DNA of 23,494 nucleotides from Ruminococcaceae bacterium UBA1730 (lineage in GTDB: Bacteria > Bacillota > Clostridia > Oscillospirales > Acutalibacteraceae), in contig DCII01000071.1 of NCBI GenBank assembly GCA_002315935.1, positions 1 to 23,494 of the forward strand, written 5' to 3'. The notes beneath the pieces were generated by a model that did no database searches, had not been told where the DNA came from, and saw only the letters and a list, made by a program, of their open reading frames with translations. This document shows positions 1 through 9,187 of this stretch, one piece after another; within the stretch, counting starts at the first letter, position 1, and every line of letters starts with the position of its first letter. Position numbers and translations under genes: made by a program.

Positions 1-3000
1 TCCTTTGAATGAAAACCTTATATCATCGTCATTCTCATTGAATCTTTCGGAAAGAGGAATGATATTGCCGTTGTCATCGTAGGTTACAAGGTCAGCGGAT
101 TTAATCTGATTTGATTTTCTTATGACATACGAATCACCACGGTAAACAGGTTTGCCGTTTACCATATCGCCGCCTTCATCAAGAACAATTGCATCATAAT
201 CAAGTTCGTTTTCATCAATAAATTCAGATAAATCATAACCATCAGTCCAATCAGGAAGACCTCTCTGACCGACTTCGCTCAGACCGTATTCCTGTCGGGC
301 TTCATTGAAGATTTTTAAATCATCTTTGTTTCTTGTGTCAAAGAGGTTGTTGATTTTGACATATGATTCATAAAGCTTCTTGCCGGCATATCTTTCCGCA
401 TAAGCTTTGTTTTCGGTAAAATATTGCCAATCTCTGAACACATTAATATTGTCGGATGATTTTGAACCGTGATACATAAGGTTTGAATATCCTGCATTCT
501 TCGCCGCTTCATCAACCATCTTCCGAAGCTCGGCTTCGTTCTGTTCGGGATTTTTTGCAAGAGAGAGGTATTCTGAATCTTTTGTGGAGAATTTGTTGAC
601 ATTTGATTTGGAATCTGATAATATAACATTCGCAGAACCGATGATTTTAGTACGCTCGGAAGTTTGGATTCCGACACCGGCTAAGATTTCATCGGCTCTG
701 TTTTTGTTTGTAATTATTAAATCAGAATCTAATCTTTGAATACGCTCTTTCAAATTATCAAGAGGATATATGCTTTTTATCAGATTTACCGTTTGCCCGT
801 CCATATCAACATCTTTGTGAACACCTGCAATGATAAGAGATGGCTGATTTTTTGTATCGAACATCATATTGTCGGTTATTATTGTAAGTTCTTTACCTCG
901 GTCTATGAACATTACAGACTTTTTTATATCATTAGGCAAATTACGAATAATTTTTTCTTTTACTCCATGCTTTCTCTGCATGGATTTCTTTATATCCGAC
1001 TGATTCATCACAAAAGGTGCTGATGAAAGTCTAAGTGCTTCCGGTGATTCAATAATGTTTCCGAGATAAACACTGTCACCGTGGTTGAGTTTATTTCCGA
1101 AGTAAGCATCCATTTGTTGTTCATACGAAAGTTCTTTTGTATGCTTAATGCTGAATTTGATTTCTCCGACTTTGCCTGATTTCTCGGATTTTGCCCATTT
1201 CTGTGTTGCAACGGCAAGTTCTTCCTTGAATATTTCGTTGATTTCCTTGAGGTCTTCAACCTCTTCAAGAAGTTCCTTTGTCAGTCTGTCTTTTTCCGCA
1301 TATAACTTGATTGAGTTTTCGTAAGCAGTAATACAATTGTCAAGCGTATCGCCGAGACTTTCGGCAACCTTAGGGTCATTCTTTGCAAGGTCTTTTATAA
1401 AATCACGGTCATAGACAGAGAATAACGCATCACAGATTAATTCTTCGTCAATGTCACCGTCTTTATATCCCTGTAATTCAAACTTCTTGAGCAATCCGTT
1501 GACATCGCCTTTTTTCTGAAGAGTTTCTTTAATCTTCACGGCAAGTCGGTTATAACCGGCATGATTATGTTTGCGAAGAAAATGTGTCTGCTCATGTGCA
1601 ACGGTTCTTGTGAGAAGACCGCTGTCTGAATCGAGCGAAAGAAGAATCCTGTTGCCGTTCTGATATGAACCGTTATATATTGACAATCCGTCTTCACCGA
1701 GAGTATCAAAAAGAAAAATTTCAAATCCTGTTTTTTGGGCAACCTCATCAACTATTTTCAGTTGAAAACTTAATTTTTCTTTTTTTTGAATGTTGGTTGA
1801 AAGATCGGTCAGACCTGCTCTGAATTCTCTTGAATCAAGACCTGCTTTGAGAATTTTTCCTGCGGCATCTTTGGTGAAATAATTATAAGCATCCATTGTT
1901 GAAATGTTTGCTATCTTATCAGCTTTACCGCCAAGTTTTCCCCACGCTGATACAACATTAAAAGCTTGCTCATATTCGCCGATATCCTGGCCGTCATAAT
2001 TATCTATATAGAGGTTGGCGAGGGGAGTGGTCATTTCATTTGCTTTTGAATAAAGTCGCTGAACATCCGCATCGGAGAATTTTGCATCAGACAACTTAAT
2101 TTCCGCTCCGGATGAAAGTTTTATATACTTCGAGCCGTCTTTATCTTTTATTGCATTAAACTCACCGGTGCCGGCGTTGATATGAGTTATCTTGCCGTTA
2201 TCTATGAGTTCTGCATTTGTCAGATTAAAACGGTCTATATCAGAAATTTTCCTTTCTGAAAGATATCTGCTGTACGGATTCATAACTGCATTAACTTTAA
2301 GGTTTGCTGAAAGAGCGTTCATAAATCTTGAGTTTTCATAATCTTCAACAATTTTAGAAACAGACTTATCGTCTTCAATTATTTTTGCTTCTGAAGATGA
2401 TAGAATGTCTCCGTTTAGAAACTTATTTGCGATTTTTGAAACTCTTCTGATATAACTGTCGTCAACCTTTTTATTGTTATTCAACTTGTCGGAAGCAATC
2501 TGATTTGCAAGAGTTTCTGATGATGGTGCTTCGCTTTTGGCTGATTCAATAATATCCTGTGCAGTCTGTCGCTGAATTCTTCCGATATTTATTTTGCCTT
2601 TCAGATATTCATCAGCAAGGCTTTGGGTTGATTTGCTTCCTTGTGATTTGGCGTTATCAATAACCGCCTTAACCTGGTCGTTCTTGATAATATCTTTGCC
2701 ACGGGAATAATCGGAAATGGTATTTTTCGCAACATTTATTCCTTGACCGACTCCACCGAGAAGAACACCCTGAATATATCCGCCTACTCCGGCTTCGACA
2801 GTCTGCCACGCACTATCCATAATTGCGTTCTTTGCGGCATCCTCATCCGACATTCCTGCCTTAAGATATTCAATCTTCTTCTGATACCAATCACTATTGT
2901 TTCCGTTAATTAACGCGTCAGCAATAATGTTTGATGCCTCTGTTATTGCTTCTTCAGACATATTGGGAATGCCTTGCTTAATAAGAACTTCAACCAATGC

Positions 3001-4674
3001 ATCTTTGATTGAGTATACTTGCTTTTCGTCAAACACATTAAGGTTTCCGATTGAAACAGACTCCCACAATCCCTCAAATATTGCCGCCGTTGTTGCGGTT
3101 GCAATTGTTTTAAGAGTGTCAGACTGCGATGGGTCTCTCATAACATCGGATGCGGCGTTAACGCCGAATATAGAACCGCTTATCGGAGCAATTTTGTTAA
3201 GACCAACCTTTTCAAGCACTCTTGCAACTCTTGGATATGTGTTCGGAAACTTTGATGCTAAAGAACTTGCCACCGACCCGGATTCTTTTACAGCAGACAA
3301 GTCTATGACAGCAGGAGAATAGAACTTTGAAACGCCCATAAGAGCGATAGTATCAAGTGTTGACATTAATCCGTTATATATCTTGTTCTCTGTTTCAGAC
3401 ATATTATATTGCTCTGCGGTTGTACTCCTTATATCGGATTTCATCGCACCGAACTGCGTATATCTATTGTTCGGGTCAGCGGTCAAACCCATATCGTCAT
3501 AAAGGTCTTTGTTTGACAGCTCCTGAATCATTCCGATAATTGTAGCGGGAGTGTTGGTTATTCCTGCCCCAACGCTCGCAACTTGTGACAAGAACGGACT
3601 ATCTGCCACAGACTCCTCATATGCAGGTCTAAGAACCTCGTTATTAAACTTTACGTTCTGCTCCCTTGAATAAAGTATATTAAAAGCGTCAATATTTTCG
3701 TCTGTGTAACCTTTGGATTTTAACTCCGCTCTCGCTCTTGCCGATGCAGATGAAGTATCAAACTTGTTGTTAATTACGCCTTGCTGATACTCGTTCCATT
3801 CGTCTTCGGATGACTTGCTTGAACCTTGATAAGCATCATAATTGTTATACAATTTGAAAGCATTGCTCATCCAGGAATTTTCTTCTCTATCGTTGCGAAT
3901 TATCTCAAGGTTTCTTTTGTCTTCTTCTGTGAGATTTTGATACGCAATTACATTTTCGTTGGTTTCGTACTTCTGCTCACGCAGATTCTTTGACCTCATA
4001 TCAGCGAGAATCTGAACATCCTCTTTGGAGTATCCCTTGTTGATAAGGCTCTGCTCCGCTTCTTTTGCCGCCTTGTGAGAGCCATCCATTTTACCGTTGT
4101 ATTTGTCGTTGAAAGTGTCAAGCAGAGCCTTTGTGTTATCATCGGTATCATTGTATTTCTGCTCATACATTGAATCGGACTCCATCTGCCTGTACTGACT
4201 TTCAAGTTTCTTTGAGGTCTGTGAGCTGATGTTATGCTCCTTCATGTAACTGCTTCTCTTGATAGGGTCATTATTAATCTGCGATATAGCGTTCCAATCA
4301 GGGTTGGCATCAATATCCTGTGATGAGATTTCAATTGCTTTTATTGAATTGTATCCGTCTTTATAGGGAGTGTTCTTTGCAACCGATGATGTTGAATTGA
4401 ATCTGCTTTCGGCAGACGACTTATATTTAACGCTCTGTGTTGTGGACTTGCCGTTAACATATGTTTTATTTGACTTTGAATTAGCGTACTGTGTTGCAAG
4501 GGATGGGTTTTGAGTTACTGTTTTGCTATATGACTTTTGGGGATAGTTTTTCTTCACATAATTGGGGTTGTTTTCAACAAACCCCTCAAATGAAGAGTTA
4601 GATTTTTTCTTTGAAGATGAAGTTTTTGACGACCTTTTTGAAACAAATTCATCAAAATCACTTGTTATTGACAT
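1..4674 (-). CDS. Giant polyvalent phage protein (zincin + MuF-C-like + ADP-ribosyltransferase-like), C-terminus off window
   Basis: The frame is open for all 1558 codons from ATG at 4674 to base 1 with no stop, so the C-terminus lies beyond the window. The start has a GAGGTG ribosome binding site and follows the previous gene by 9 bp. The N-terminal ~250 residues are Ser/Lys/Asn-rich and low complexity. The middle (~330-680) has Gly/Ala-rich hydrophobic stretches, as in proteins ejected with phage DNA. Residues 1027-1031 are HEQTH, a zinc metallopeptidase (zincin) motif, with a possible third ligand in EELICD downstream. Residues ~1175-1358 resemble the MuF C-terminal domain. Residues ~1375-1550 resemble the polyvalent-protein ADP-ribosyltransferase domain: MYHGSK near 1400, FTENKAYAERYA at 1419-1430, and the tail VTYDDNGNIIPLSERFN. 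Known polyvalent proteins enter the host with phage DNA and act on host targets. Domain calls are from motif memory, not a profile search. Confidence 0.8.
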   Translation of the reverse strand, partial: MSITSDFDEFVSKRSSKTSSSKKKSNSSFEGFVENNPNYVKKNYPQKSYSKTVTQNPSLATQYANSKSNKTYVNGKSTTQSVKYKSSAESRFNSTSSVAKNTPYKDGYNSIKAIEISSQDIDANPDWNAISQINNDPIKRSSYMKEHNISSQTSKKLESQYRQMESDSMYEQKYNDTDDNTKALLDTFNDKYNGKMDGSHKAAKEAEQSLINKGYSKEDVQILADMRSKNLREQKYETNENVIAYQNLTEEDKRNLEIIRNDREENSWMSNAFKLYNNYDAYQGSSKSSEDEWNEYQQGVINNKFDTSSASARARAELKSKGYTDENIDAFNILYSREQNVKFNNEVLRPAYEESVADSPFLSQVASVGAGITNTPATIIGMIQELSNKDLYDDMGLTADPNNRYTQFGAMKSDIRSTTAEQYNMSETENKIYNGLMSTLDTIALMGVSKFYSPAVIDLSAVKESGSVASSLASKFPNTYPRVARVLEKVGLNKIAPISGSIFGVNAASDVMRDPSQSDTLKTIATATTAAIFEGLWESVSIGNLNVFDEKQVYSIKDALVEVLIKQGIPNMSEEAITEASNIIADALINGNNSDWYQKKIEYLKAGMSDEDAAKNAIMDSAWQTVEAGVGGYIQGVLLGGVGQGINVAKNTISDYSRGKDIIKNDQVKAVIDNAKSQGSKSTQSLADEYLKGKINIGRIQRQTAQDIIESAKSEAPSSETLANQIASDKLNNNKKVDDSYIRRVSKIANKFLNGDILSSSEAKIIEDDKSVSKIVEDYENSRFMNALSANLKVNAVMNPYSRYLSERKISDIDRFNLTNAELIDNGKITHINAGTGEFNAIKDKDGSKYIKLSSGAEIKLSDAKFSDADVQRLYSKANEMTTPLANLYIDNYDGQDIGEYEQAFNVVSAWGKLGGKADKIANISTMDAYNYFTKDAAGKILKAGLDSREFRAGLTDLSTNIQKKEKLSFQLKIVDEVAQKTGFEIFLFDTLGEDGLSIYNGSYQNGNRILLSLDSDSGLLTRTVAHEQTHFLRKHNHAGYNRLAVKIKETLQKKGDVNGLLKKFELQGYKDGDIDEELICDALFSVYDRDFIKDLAKNDPKVAESLGDTLDNCITAYENSIKLYAEKDRLTKELLEEVEDLKEINEIFKEELAVATQKWAKSEKSGKVGEIKFSIKHTKELSYEQQMDAYFGNKLNHGDSVYLGNIIESPEALRLSSAPFVMNQSDIKKSMQRKHGVKEKIIRNLPNDIKKSVMFIDRGKELTIITDNMMFDTKNQPSLIIAGVHKDVDMDGQTVNLIKSIYPLDNLKERIQRLDSDLIITNKNRADEILAGVGIQTSERTKIIGSANVILSDSKSNVNKFSTKDSEYLSLAKNPEQNEAELRKMVDEAAKNAGYSNLMYHGSKSSDNINVFRDWQYFTENKAYAERYAGKKLYESYVKINNLFDTRNKDDLKIFNEARQEYGLSEVGQRGLPDWTDGYDLSEFIDENELDYDAIVLDEGGDMVNGKPVYRGDSYVIRKSNQIKSADLVTYDDNGNIIPLSERFNENDDDIRFSFKG

Positions 4675-4683
4675 TAAATCACC

Positions 4684-5748
4684 TCAACCATAATACTCAA
4701 GTGCGTTTTTAAGATATTCAGTATACGAAGAATACTTTGAAGTTTTCTTGTGCTTGTTCCAATATTCCTCTGTCTGAATATGACTATAATCCTTGCCTTT
4801 GCTATCAAGAAAATCTGTAACATTTTTATATGTATACTTGGTGTTATCGACAGGCTCAACTCCAACCCCTGTGTATTCCCATTTGCCTGTTTTGGAATTG
4901 TATTCATAGCCGGATGTTGAATACTTATATGCAAGTTCCTGATCAAACTGTTTATCGGCATTTGTTCCCGTATACTTCCAATTGCCGTTGGCATCCTTTG
5001 TGTATCCGTTCATAGCATACTGATATGCAAGGCTCTGCTCATTTTGTTTGTCGGAAACAAGGTCACGCTCTTTCTGATAATTCCATTCCGTATTGTATCT
5101 GTCATCGGAAACCTTATCTCTATCTTTCTGATAGTTATAGTTCTGTTGCCACTGGCTATCCGAAACCTTATCTCTTTCCTTCTGATAGTTATAGTTCTGT
5201 TGCCACTGGCTATCCGAAACCGCATCTCTTTCTTTCTGATACGCCCATTCATCCGCATATCGTTTGTCGGAAATCGCATCCCTTTCCTGCTGATAAGCAT
5301 TTGAATACATCTGACCTGCCATCTGGTACTGATTGAGCAGATTGTCGGTTTCCATCTGGTAACGATTCTGTGCAGCGTTTGCGAGGTCAAGAGCCTTTTC
5401 GTTCAGACCGTTCATTGCCTGGTTATACATAGCCTGTCCTGCGGTCTCTGCATAAGAGTTTGAATAACCACCCGAAAGAGCCGCTGCCTGTCCTACGGCA
5501 TTATCCTGTGCGAGTTTTGCGTTTCTCTCATACATCTGCTGATATTGAAGATATAAAGGGTCTTCCTGCTGATTATAGGAGAATTTGCGGTTGCTGATAG
5601 TGTCGTAAAGAGAGCTCAACTTGTTTGCCCATGTGCTTGAAGCCGAGCCTCCCGATACATAACTGCTTGACCCCTGAGAAGAATTGTATCGGTCAATTGT
5701 GCTCTGTCCGCCGTTAATGTTTCTTTTAACTCCGTAAGTAAGTGCCAT
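4684..5748 (-). CDS. Repeat-containing putative internal virion or tail protein
   Basis: 354 residues, ATG preceded by AAAGGGGG. The N-terminus (1-50) is polar and Ser/Gly-rich. Residues ~60-150 are helical with the stretch GQAAALSGGYSNSYAETAGQ, a type I recognise from structural modules of gut Firmicutes phages. Residues 152-241 are five tandem 18-residue repeats (consensus YQKERDxVSD), followed by two longer Tyr/Trp-containing repeats around 242-297 (NWKYTG and KWEYTG). The composition suggests an extended helical or coiled-coil rod. It lies between the fibre-like gene and the giant polyvalent gene in one late operon, which fits an internal core or ejection protein. The function is inferred from position and composition; it could instead be a tail fibre component. 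Confidence 0.7.
   Translation of the reverse strand: MALTYGVKRNINGGQSTIDRYNSSQGSSSYVSGGSASSTWANKLSSLYDTISNRKFSYNQQEDPLYLQYQQMYERNAKLAQDNAVGQAAALSGGYSNSYAETAGQAMYNQAMNGLNEKALDLANAAQNRYQMETDNLLNQYQMAGQMYSNAYQQERDAISDKRYADEWAYQKERDAVSDSQWQQNYNYQKERDKVSDSQWQQNYNYQKDRDKVSDDRYNTEWNYQKERDLVSDKQNEQSLAYQYAMNGYTKDANGNWKYTGTNADKQFDQELAYKYSTSGYEYNSKTGKWEYTGVGVEPVDNTKYTYKNVTDFLDSKGKDYSHIQTEEYWNKHKKTSKYSSYTEYLKNALEYYG
5026..5295 (-). repeat. Five in-frame tandem 54-bp repeats
   Basis: The repeats encode residues 152-169, 170-187, 188-205, 206-223 and 224-241 of the preceding protein. Each begins YQ(K/Q)(E/D)RD and has (V/I)SD at positions 8-10. About 40 bp are identical between the blocks at 5131-5170 and 5185-5224, so the second and third units look recently duplicated. 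Confidence 0.9.
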
Positions 5749-5761
5749 TTATATTCCCCCT

Positions 5762-6532
5762 TTAAGGCGTTGATGAAGTGTATCTAAATTTTGGTGCTGT
5801 GTGGAATGAAACTGTCGCCCATATATCCCCTTCGCCATTGTATGCGCCATGACTCGAATAAAAATTTAAAGTGTTGTTTCGAGAGTCTTTACTTGCGCAT
5901 ACCTGTGCTCCAATAGAGGTTATATACGCCTTTGGAGTTGTCGTTTGCCATTGACCGGTTCCTTCAACAACATCAGAGTTTATATAGAGACTCGTGCTAT
6001 ATCCAATAACATGCGATGTTATTTGCGTAAGAATATTATCGCTGCACGGGTAATCGGGGTGTGTTGGTATGGCTGTTCCATAACATAAACTGGGTTCGCT
6101 GTGGTCGAAAACCTTGATTCTAAAATTCCCATTATAAACATACTCTTTTTCGTAATGTTCTCCGTATGTGGGATGGTATGTTTTATATCTAATTTCGATA
6201 ACTCTGTAAGAATATGCCGCGTTAAATTCGTCAATCCCAGAAACCTCCGCAACAACCTTTATGGCTGGAGTTTCTATTGTGGGAGTGGGGATGTCGGGTA
6301 TCTGTGATAGTTTCGCATACTCGCTCAATTCAGGCTTTTTGACATATTCCTTTAAGTCAACATCTTTTATGCCGTTTATCTTTTCTGCGAGAGGGGCTGA
6401 AAGATTGCAGGTGTCTATGCAAGACAAAACTCTGTCAAGAGAATCACGGAGCATTTTATTATAGGCAATCAACTGATTAATTTTTTCTGATTCGTTTCTT
6501 CCGGTTATCTGTAAATACGGTAAATCAATCAT
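5762..6532 (-). CDS. Putative tail fibre / minor structural protein
   Basis: I start it at the ATG at 6532 because GAGGAGG lies just upstream; an upstream in-frame codon at 6550 lacks such a site. The product is 256 residues and its start overlaps the end of the nozzle-like gene by 8 bp, so the two are translationally linked. The N-terminus (MIDLPYLQITG, then a helix to about residue 40) resembles the N-termini of small structural proteins in gut phages. A Pro/Thr-rich linker near residue 85-95 (IPDIPTPTIETP) leads to a Tyr/Ser/Thr-rich region likely to be beta structure. That layout (anchoring helix, linker, beta tip) suggests a fibre or receptor-binding protein, but no specific family is recognised. 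Confidence 0.65.
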   Translation of the reverse strand: MIDLPYLQITGRNESEKINQLIAYNKMLRDSLDRVLSCIDTCNLSAPLAEKINGIKDVDLKEYVKKPELSEYAKLSQIPDIPTPTIETPAIKVVAEVSGIDEFNAAYSYRVIEIRYKTYHPTYGEHYEKEYVYNGNFRIKVFDHSEPSLCYGTAIPTHPDYPCSDNILTQITSHVIGYSTSLYINSDVVEGTGQWQTTTPKAYITSIGAQVCASKDSRNNTLNFYSSHGAYNGEGDIWATVSFHTAPKFRYTSSTP

Positions 6533-8435
6533 ATATCGAAGCCTCCTCAAGATATTTTGAAATTCCGAGCAAACGGAAATCTCCTTTGCCTTCGATTCTT
6601 ATTCTGAAATGGTCGCAACGATGCGGAATTAATGCAAGAGGAACACTGACTATTCTTCCCATCGGACGAAGAAAGCTGATATGCTCCCATTCGCTATCAT
6701 CATAATTAATCATTACAGCCGCATTCGTATCTCTGTTAAGCCATAAACGCATAACAAGCTTAAGAAGCCTTTTTCTGGTTGGCATTATGAATCCGATATT
6801 GCCCGATTCGATATACCATTCGAAATTATCCTCCTTAACTCCTCTTGTGCATTCAACTGCAAAAAGCTCATAATCGCTTGTGAGTGCATATTTTTCGTCA
6901 ACATGAATTATGAAATCCGTTATATCGGTTGCGTCTTCCTTATGCCACTGCTGATAATAATCGTTGAAGCAGAGAACAATTGGATTGTTATTCCTGTCTT
7001 TGCACGATATATGCAGAATATTGCCGAGAGAACCTGCAACCGCATCATGATATATTTCATTTCCGAGGTTTTTTGAGATATTAACGGGTATTCCGCCGGA
7101 ATATGCCATAAATCCAATCGGAGAATGATAATATAGAACCTCATTGAGTATTGATAAGCTCTTAGATGAACCTTTTTTAACTCCCTTGACACGCATAGTT
7201 GACAGCTGAAAATTTGACGGATATGAGCCGTATATCCTATGAAAACAGTCTTCACGGAAGAATATCGGGTTATCCTGATAGGTGATAGCACCGGTGAACG
7301 CACCATCATCTCCGAGAGAAACATAATAGCTGTCCACTGTTGTATTTGAAAAGTAATGCCAGTTCTTCGGGTCGCCGAGTTTACAAGCAAAGATCTCGTT
7401 GACCATTTCACCATCGTTGTTATTACCGTAACGGCATCCCCATAGGCGGTTATTGCATTCGACTATATAATCCATTTTGGGAATCGAACGCTTGAACGTG
7501 AAAACACCTATTCTGCCGCCCCAAGTGGAAACGCTATTAGACGAGCATTGAAACTGAAGGAAAGAATATAAACCCGTGCCCTCAACGCCATTTTCGTCGC
7601 AATCTCCCTTTTTGGCAATCACAAAATACTTCTGACCTCTTGCACATTGCAGAATGTTGTCTTCATACACTCTGTGTTGAGACCCTGTGTTTATGAATAT
7701 TTCGGCAGCATCGCCTTCGCTCCAATCCAATACACCGCTTCCCGGTGTGCGAAACCATATTCTGATATACGGAGTAAATTCTGTCCAAGTTGAAATGGAT
7801 TCCGACCAGACCTTCGGTTGACTTGGATAAACGGATGTGTCAAGCCATAAATATCCGTCTGTAGGATTAGACGGAGATTTCGCTGATGCGGTTCCTGTAT
7901 CGTAAAAGTTTCCGTTATAGTCGCATAATCTCCATTGTGCAGAGGGCAAGTCTGTGTTGACATCAAGATTATCTATCTCCGAATAATTTCCAGAGCTATT
8001 TTTAACCGCAGTATTAACCCTTACAAGTTCGGGGAAAACTATAATATACGCTCCCATCTCAACAACCTGATGTTTTCCGCTCGTATAATCTGAAAGCTTC
8101 ACACCATGAGTAACTTTTTGTGTCTGAAAATCATATATTCCTATCCACAACTCATTCTGTGAACTTACTGTACGTTTAAATATTATATTGATATATTCTT
8201 TTGGGCAAATTCCGATAACCTCTGAAATTGCTTCGGATGTGCTTCCGTTTTGATATGTAAAAGTCAACTGTCCTCTGTGTTTCCTTGTTGATGCAACGGG
8301 ATATTCGTAGGAGCTGAAATTCTTCATATCATAGAATTCGTTTTCGTTGATTATGTTGTTATGGTTATATCCGCCGAATTCAGCTATCATGTTGGTTGAT
8401 TTCGCTTTTGTTCCGAGATACGGCATTATAGGCAT
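6525..8435 (-). CDS. Putative tail nozzle / hub protein
   Basis: 636 residues, ATG at 8435 with GGGGGA upstream; the start overlaps the end of the preceding gene by 10 bp. The protein is rich in aromatic and beta-branched residues with repeated short beta-like segments throughout, no signal peptide and no membrane segment. It opens with PYLGTKAKSTNMIAEFGGYN, and the C-terminus (GKGDFRLLGISKYLEE) resembles ends of large beta-rich tail tube or nozzle proteins. In podoviruses the gene after the adaptor commonly encodes the nozzle (T7 gp12 / P22 gp10 role), which suits its size and place here. The role is inferred from size, composition and gene order. Alternatives are a large head-tail connector or a beta-propeller receptor protein. 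Confidence 0.6.
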   Translation of the reverse strand: MPIMPYLGTKAKSTNMIAEFGGYNHNNIINENEFYDMKNFSSYEYPVASTRKHRGQLTFTYQNGSTSEAISEVIGICPKEYINIIFKRTVSSQNELWIGIYDFQTQKVTHGVKLSDYTSGKHQVVEMGAYIIVFPELVRVNTAVKNSSGNYSEIDNLDVNTDLPSAQWRLCDYNGNFYDTGTASAKSPSNPTDGYLWLDTSVYPSQPKVWSESISTWTEFTPYIRIWFRTPGSGVLDWSEGDAAEIFINTGSQHRVYEDNILQCARGQKYFVIAKKGDCDENGVEGTGLYSFLQFQCSSNSVSTWGGRIGVFTFKRSIPKMDYIVECNNRLWGCRYGNNNDGEMVNEIFACKLGDPKNWHYFSNTTVDSYYVSLGDDGAFTGAITYQDNPIFFREDCFHRIYGSYPSNFQLSTMRVKGVKKGSSKSLSILNEVLYYHSPIGFMAYSGGIPVNISKNLGNEIYHDAVAGSLGNILHISCKDRNNNPIVLCFNDYYQQWHKEDATDITDFIIHVDEKYALTSDYELFAVECTRGVKEDNFEWYIESGNIGFIMPTRKRLLKLVMRLWLNRDTNAAVMINYDDSEWEHISFLRPMGRIVSVPLALIPHRCDHFRIRIEGKGDFRLLGISKYLEEASIYD

Positions 8436-8857
8436 TTATAAAATCCCCCTGTCTTTATATGCTGAACTCCTGCTGAACGGTGAGTTCTCTTATACCAACG
8501 CTTAAAATTATCAAGTGCCTGCTCAAAGAGTGCATTGCTTCTGTCATAATCATCATCTCTTGCCTGAAGGTCAATTTTGCTCATGAGCCAATAAACATAT
8601 AAAATCGAATAAGGTTCTTCGGCAATAAGCTCATCCGTTTCGGCTCTGTATTCATCATATGTTTTAAATTGAAGTTTTCCGTTGACATTATGCCACCAAA
8701 CGGACCCGACAGAATGAATATGATTGAGAATAACATCGTTATACAGAAGTCTCTCAAGTTCATCAATCCATTCCTGCATTATATCATCAGATGATGAATG
8801 CCCGTGTCTCATTTGATTTGCTTTCTCAATTGCAGTCTGAATATTAATGTTTTTCAC
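8426..8857 (-). CDS. Putative head-tail adaptor protein
   Basis: 143 residues, mostly helical and polar, with Trp and Tyr clusters in the middle (VGSVWWHNVNG, SILYVYWLMSK). It sits immediately after the capsid region and before the nozzle-like gene, where podoviruses carry the adaptor that joins portal to tail (T7 gp11 role). The frame begins at a GTG (8857) inside a GGGGGTGA sequence, so that GTG has no separate ribosome binding site; see the finding on its start. I do not recognise a named family, so the role is positional. Confidence 0.55.
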   Translation of the reverse strand: MKNINIQTAIEKANQMRHGHSSSDDIMQEWIDELERLLYNDVILNHIHSVGSVWWHNVNGKLQFKTYDEYRAETDELIAEEPYSILYVYWLMSKIDLQARDDDYDRSNALFEQALDNFKRWYKRTHRSAGVQHIKTGGFYKCL

Positions 8858-8865
8858 CCCCGTAA

Positions 8866-8892
8866 TAAAAAATGGGGGAGATTGCTCTCCCC
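8866..8892 (-). terminator. Intrinsic terminator, minus strand
   Basis: Read on the minus strand, GGGGAGA pairs with TCTCCCC (7 bp, loop GCAA) and is followed by CATTTTTTATT. It lies between the 77-residue gene and the adaptor gene, inside the late operon, so it probably acts as a partial terminator. Confidence 0.8.
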
Positions 8893-8899
8893 ACCTGCG

Positions 8900-9133
8900 T
8901 TATCTGATTGCCGATGTTCTTATATAATCATCAGCGTAATCATTAGCTCTGAGCCAACGCTGAAGAGCATCAAAAAACTTCCTTGTTATCTCTACCTCGG
9001 CACCACGCTGAATCTGAATTGTTTCGCCGTTTACAGTGAGGATAACATCATCCTGTTCTTTCTGCCCCGGTATTCTCGGAATATATACCGAAAATCTTTC
9101 AACTGCTCCGGTTGAGTTATCTTTTTTAGCCAT
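8900..9133 (-). CDS. Small capsid-associated protein (hypothetical)
   Basis: 77 residues, ATG with AAAGGAG upstream. The sequence alternates beta-like strands (VERFSVYIPRIP, VILTVNGETIQIQRG) with a C-terminal helix. The pattern 'VNGxxxxIxRGxxVEI' is common in tiny proteins next to N4-gp56-type capsid genes in gut phages. It is flanked on both sides by terminators, giving it a separate expression level from capsid and tail genes. A head-decoration or head-completion role is likely but not proven. Confidence 0.6.
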   Translation of the reverse strand: MAKKDNSTGAVERFSVYIPRIPGQKEQDDVILTVNGETIQIQRGAEVEITRKFFDALQRWLRANDYADDYIRTSAIR

Positions 9134-9149
9134 AATAAGCTCCTTTCGT

Positions 9150-9178
9150 AAAAACGGGAGACGGAATATCCGCCCCCC
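9150..9178 (-). terminator. Intrinsic terminator after the capsid gene
   Basis: On the minus strand GGGGGGCGGA pairs with TCCGTCTCCC over 10 bp (including two G-U pairs) around a TAT loop, followed by GTTTTT. On the plus strand those two G-U positions become A-C mismatches, so the structure belongs to minus-strand RNA. It begins about 10 bp after the capsid stop codon. Confidence 0.8.
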
Positions 9179-9187
9179 CGAAATTGA

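Noticed and set aside
315..1268. Several short open frames on both strands (315-677, 736-1023, 1008-1268)
   Set aside because: All overlap the giant gene in other frames, have no ribosome binding site and show no recognisable protein features.
2897..3322. A 141-codon plus-strand frame
   Set aside because: It is antisense to the giant gene, which is open over 1558 codons; no ribosome binding site or neighbour supports it.
5010..5390. Open frames on both strands across the tandem repeats
   Set aside because: They arise because a repeated sequence is open in several frames; only the 354-residue frame has a start site and continuous context.
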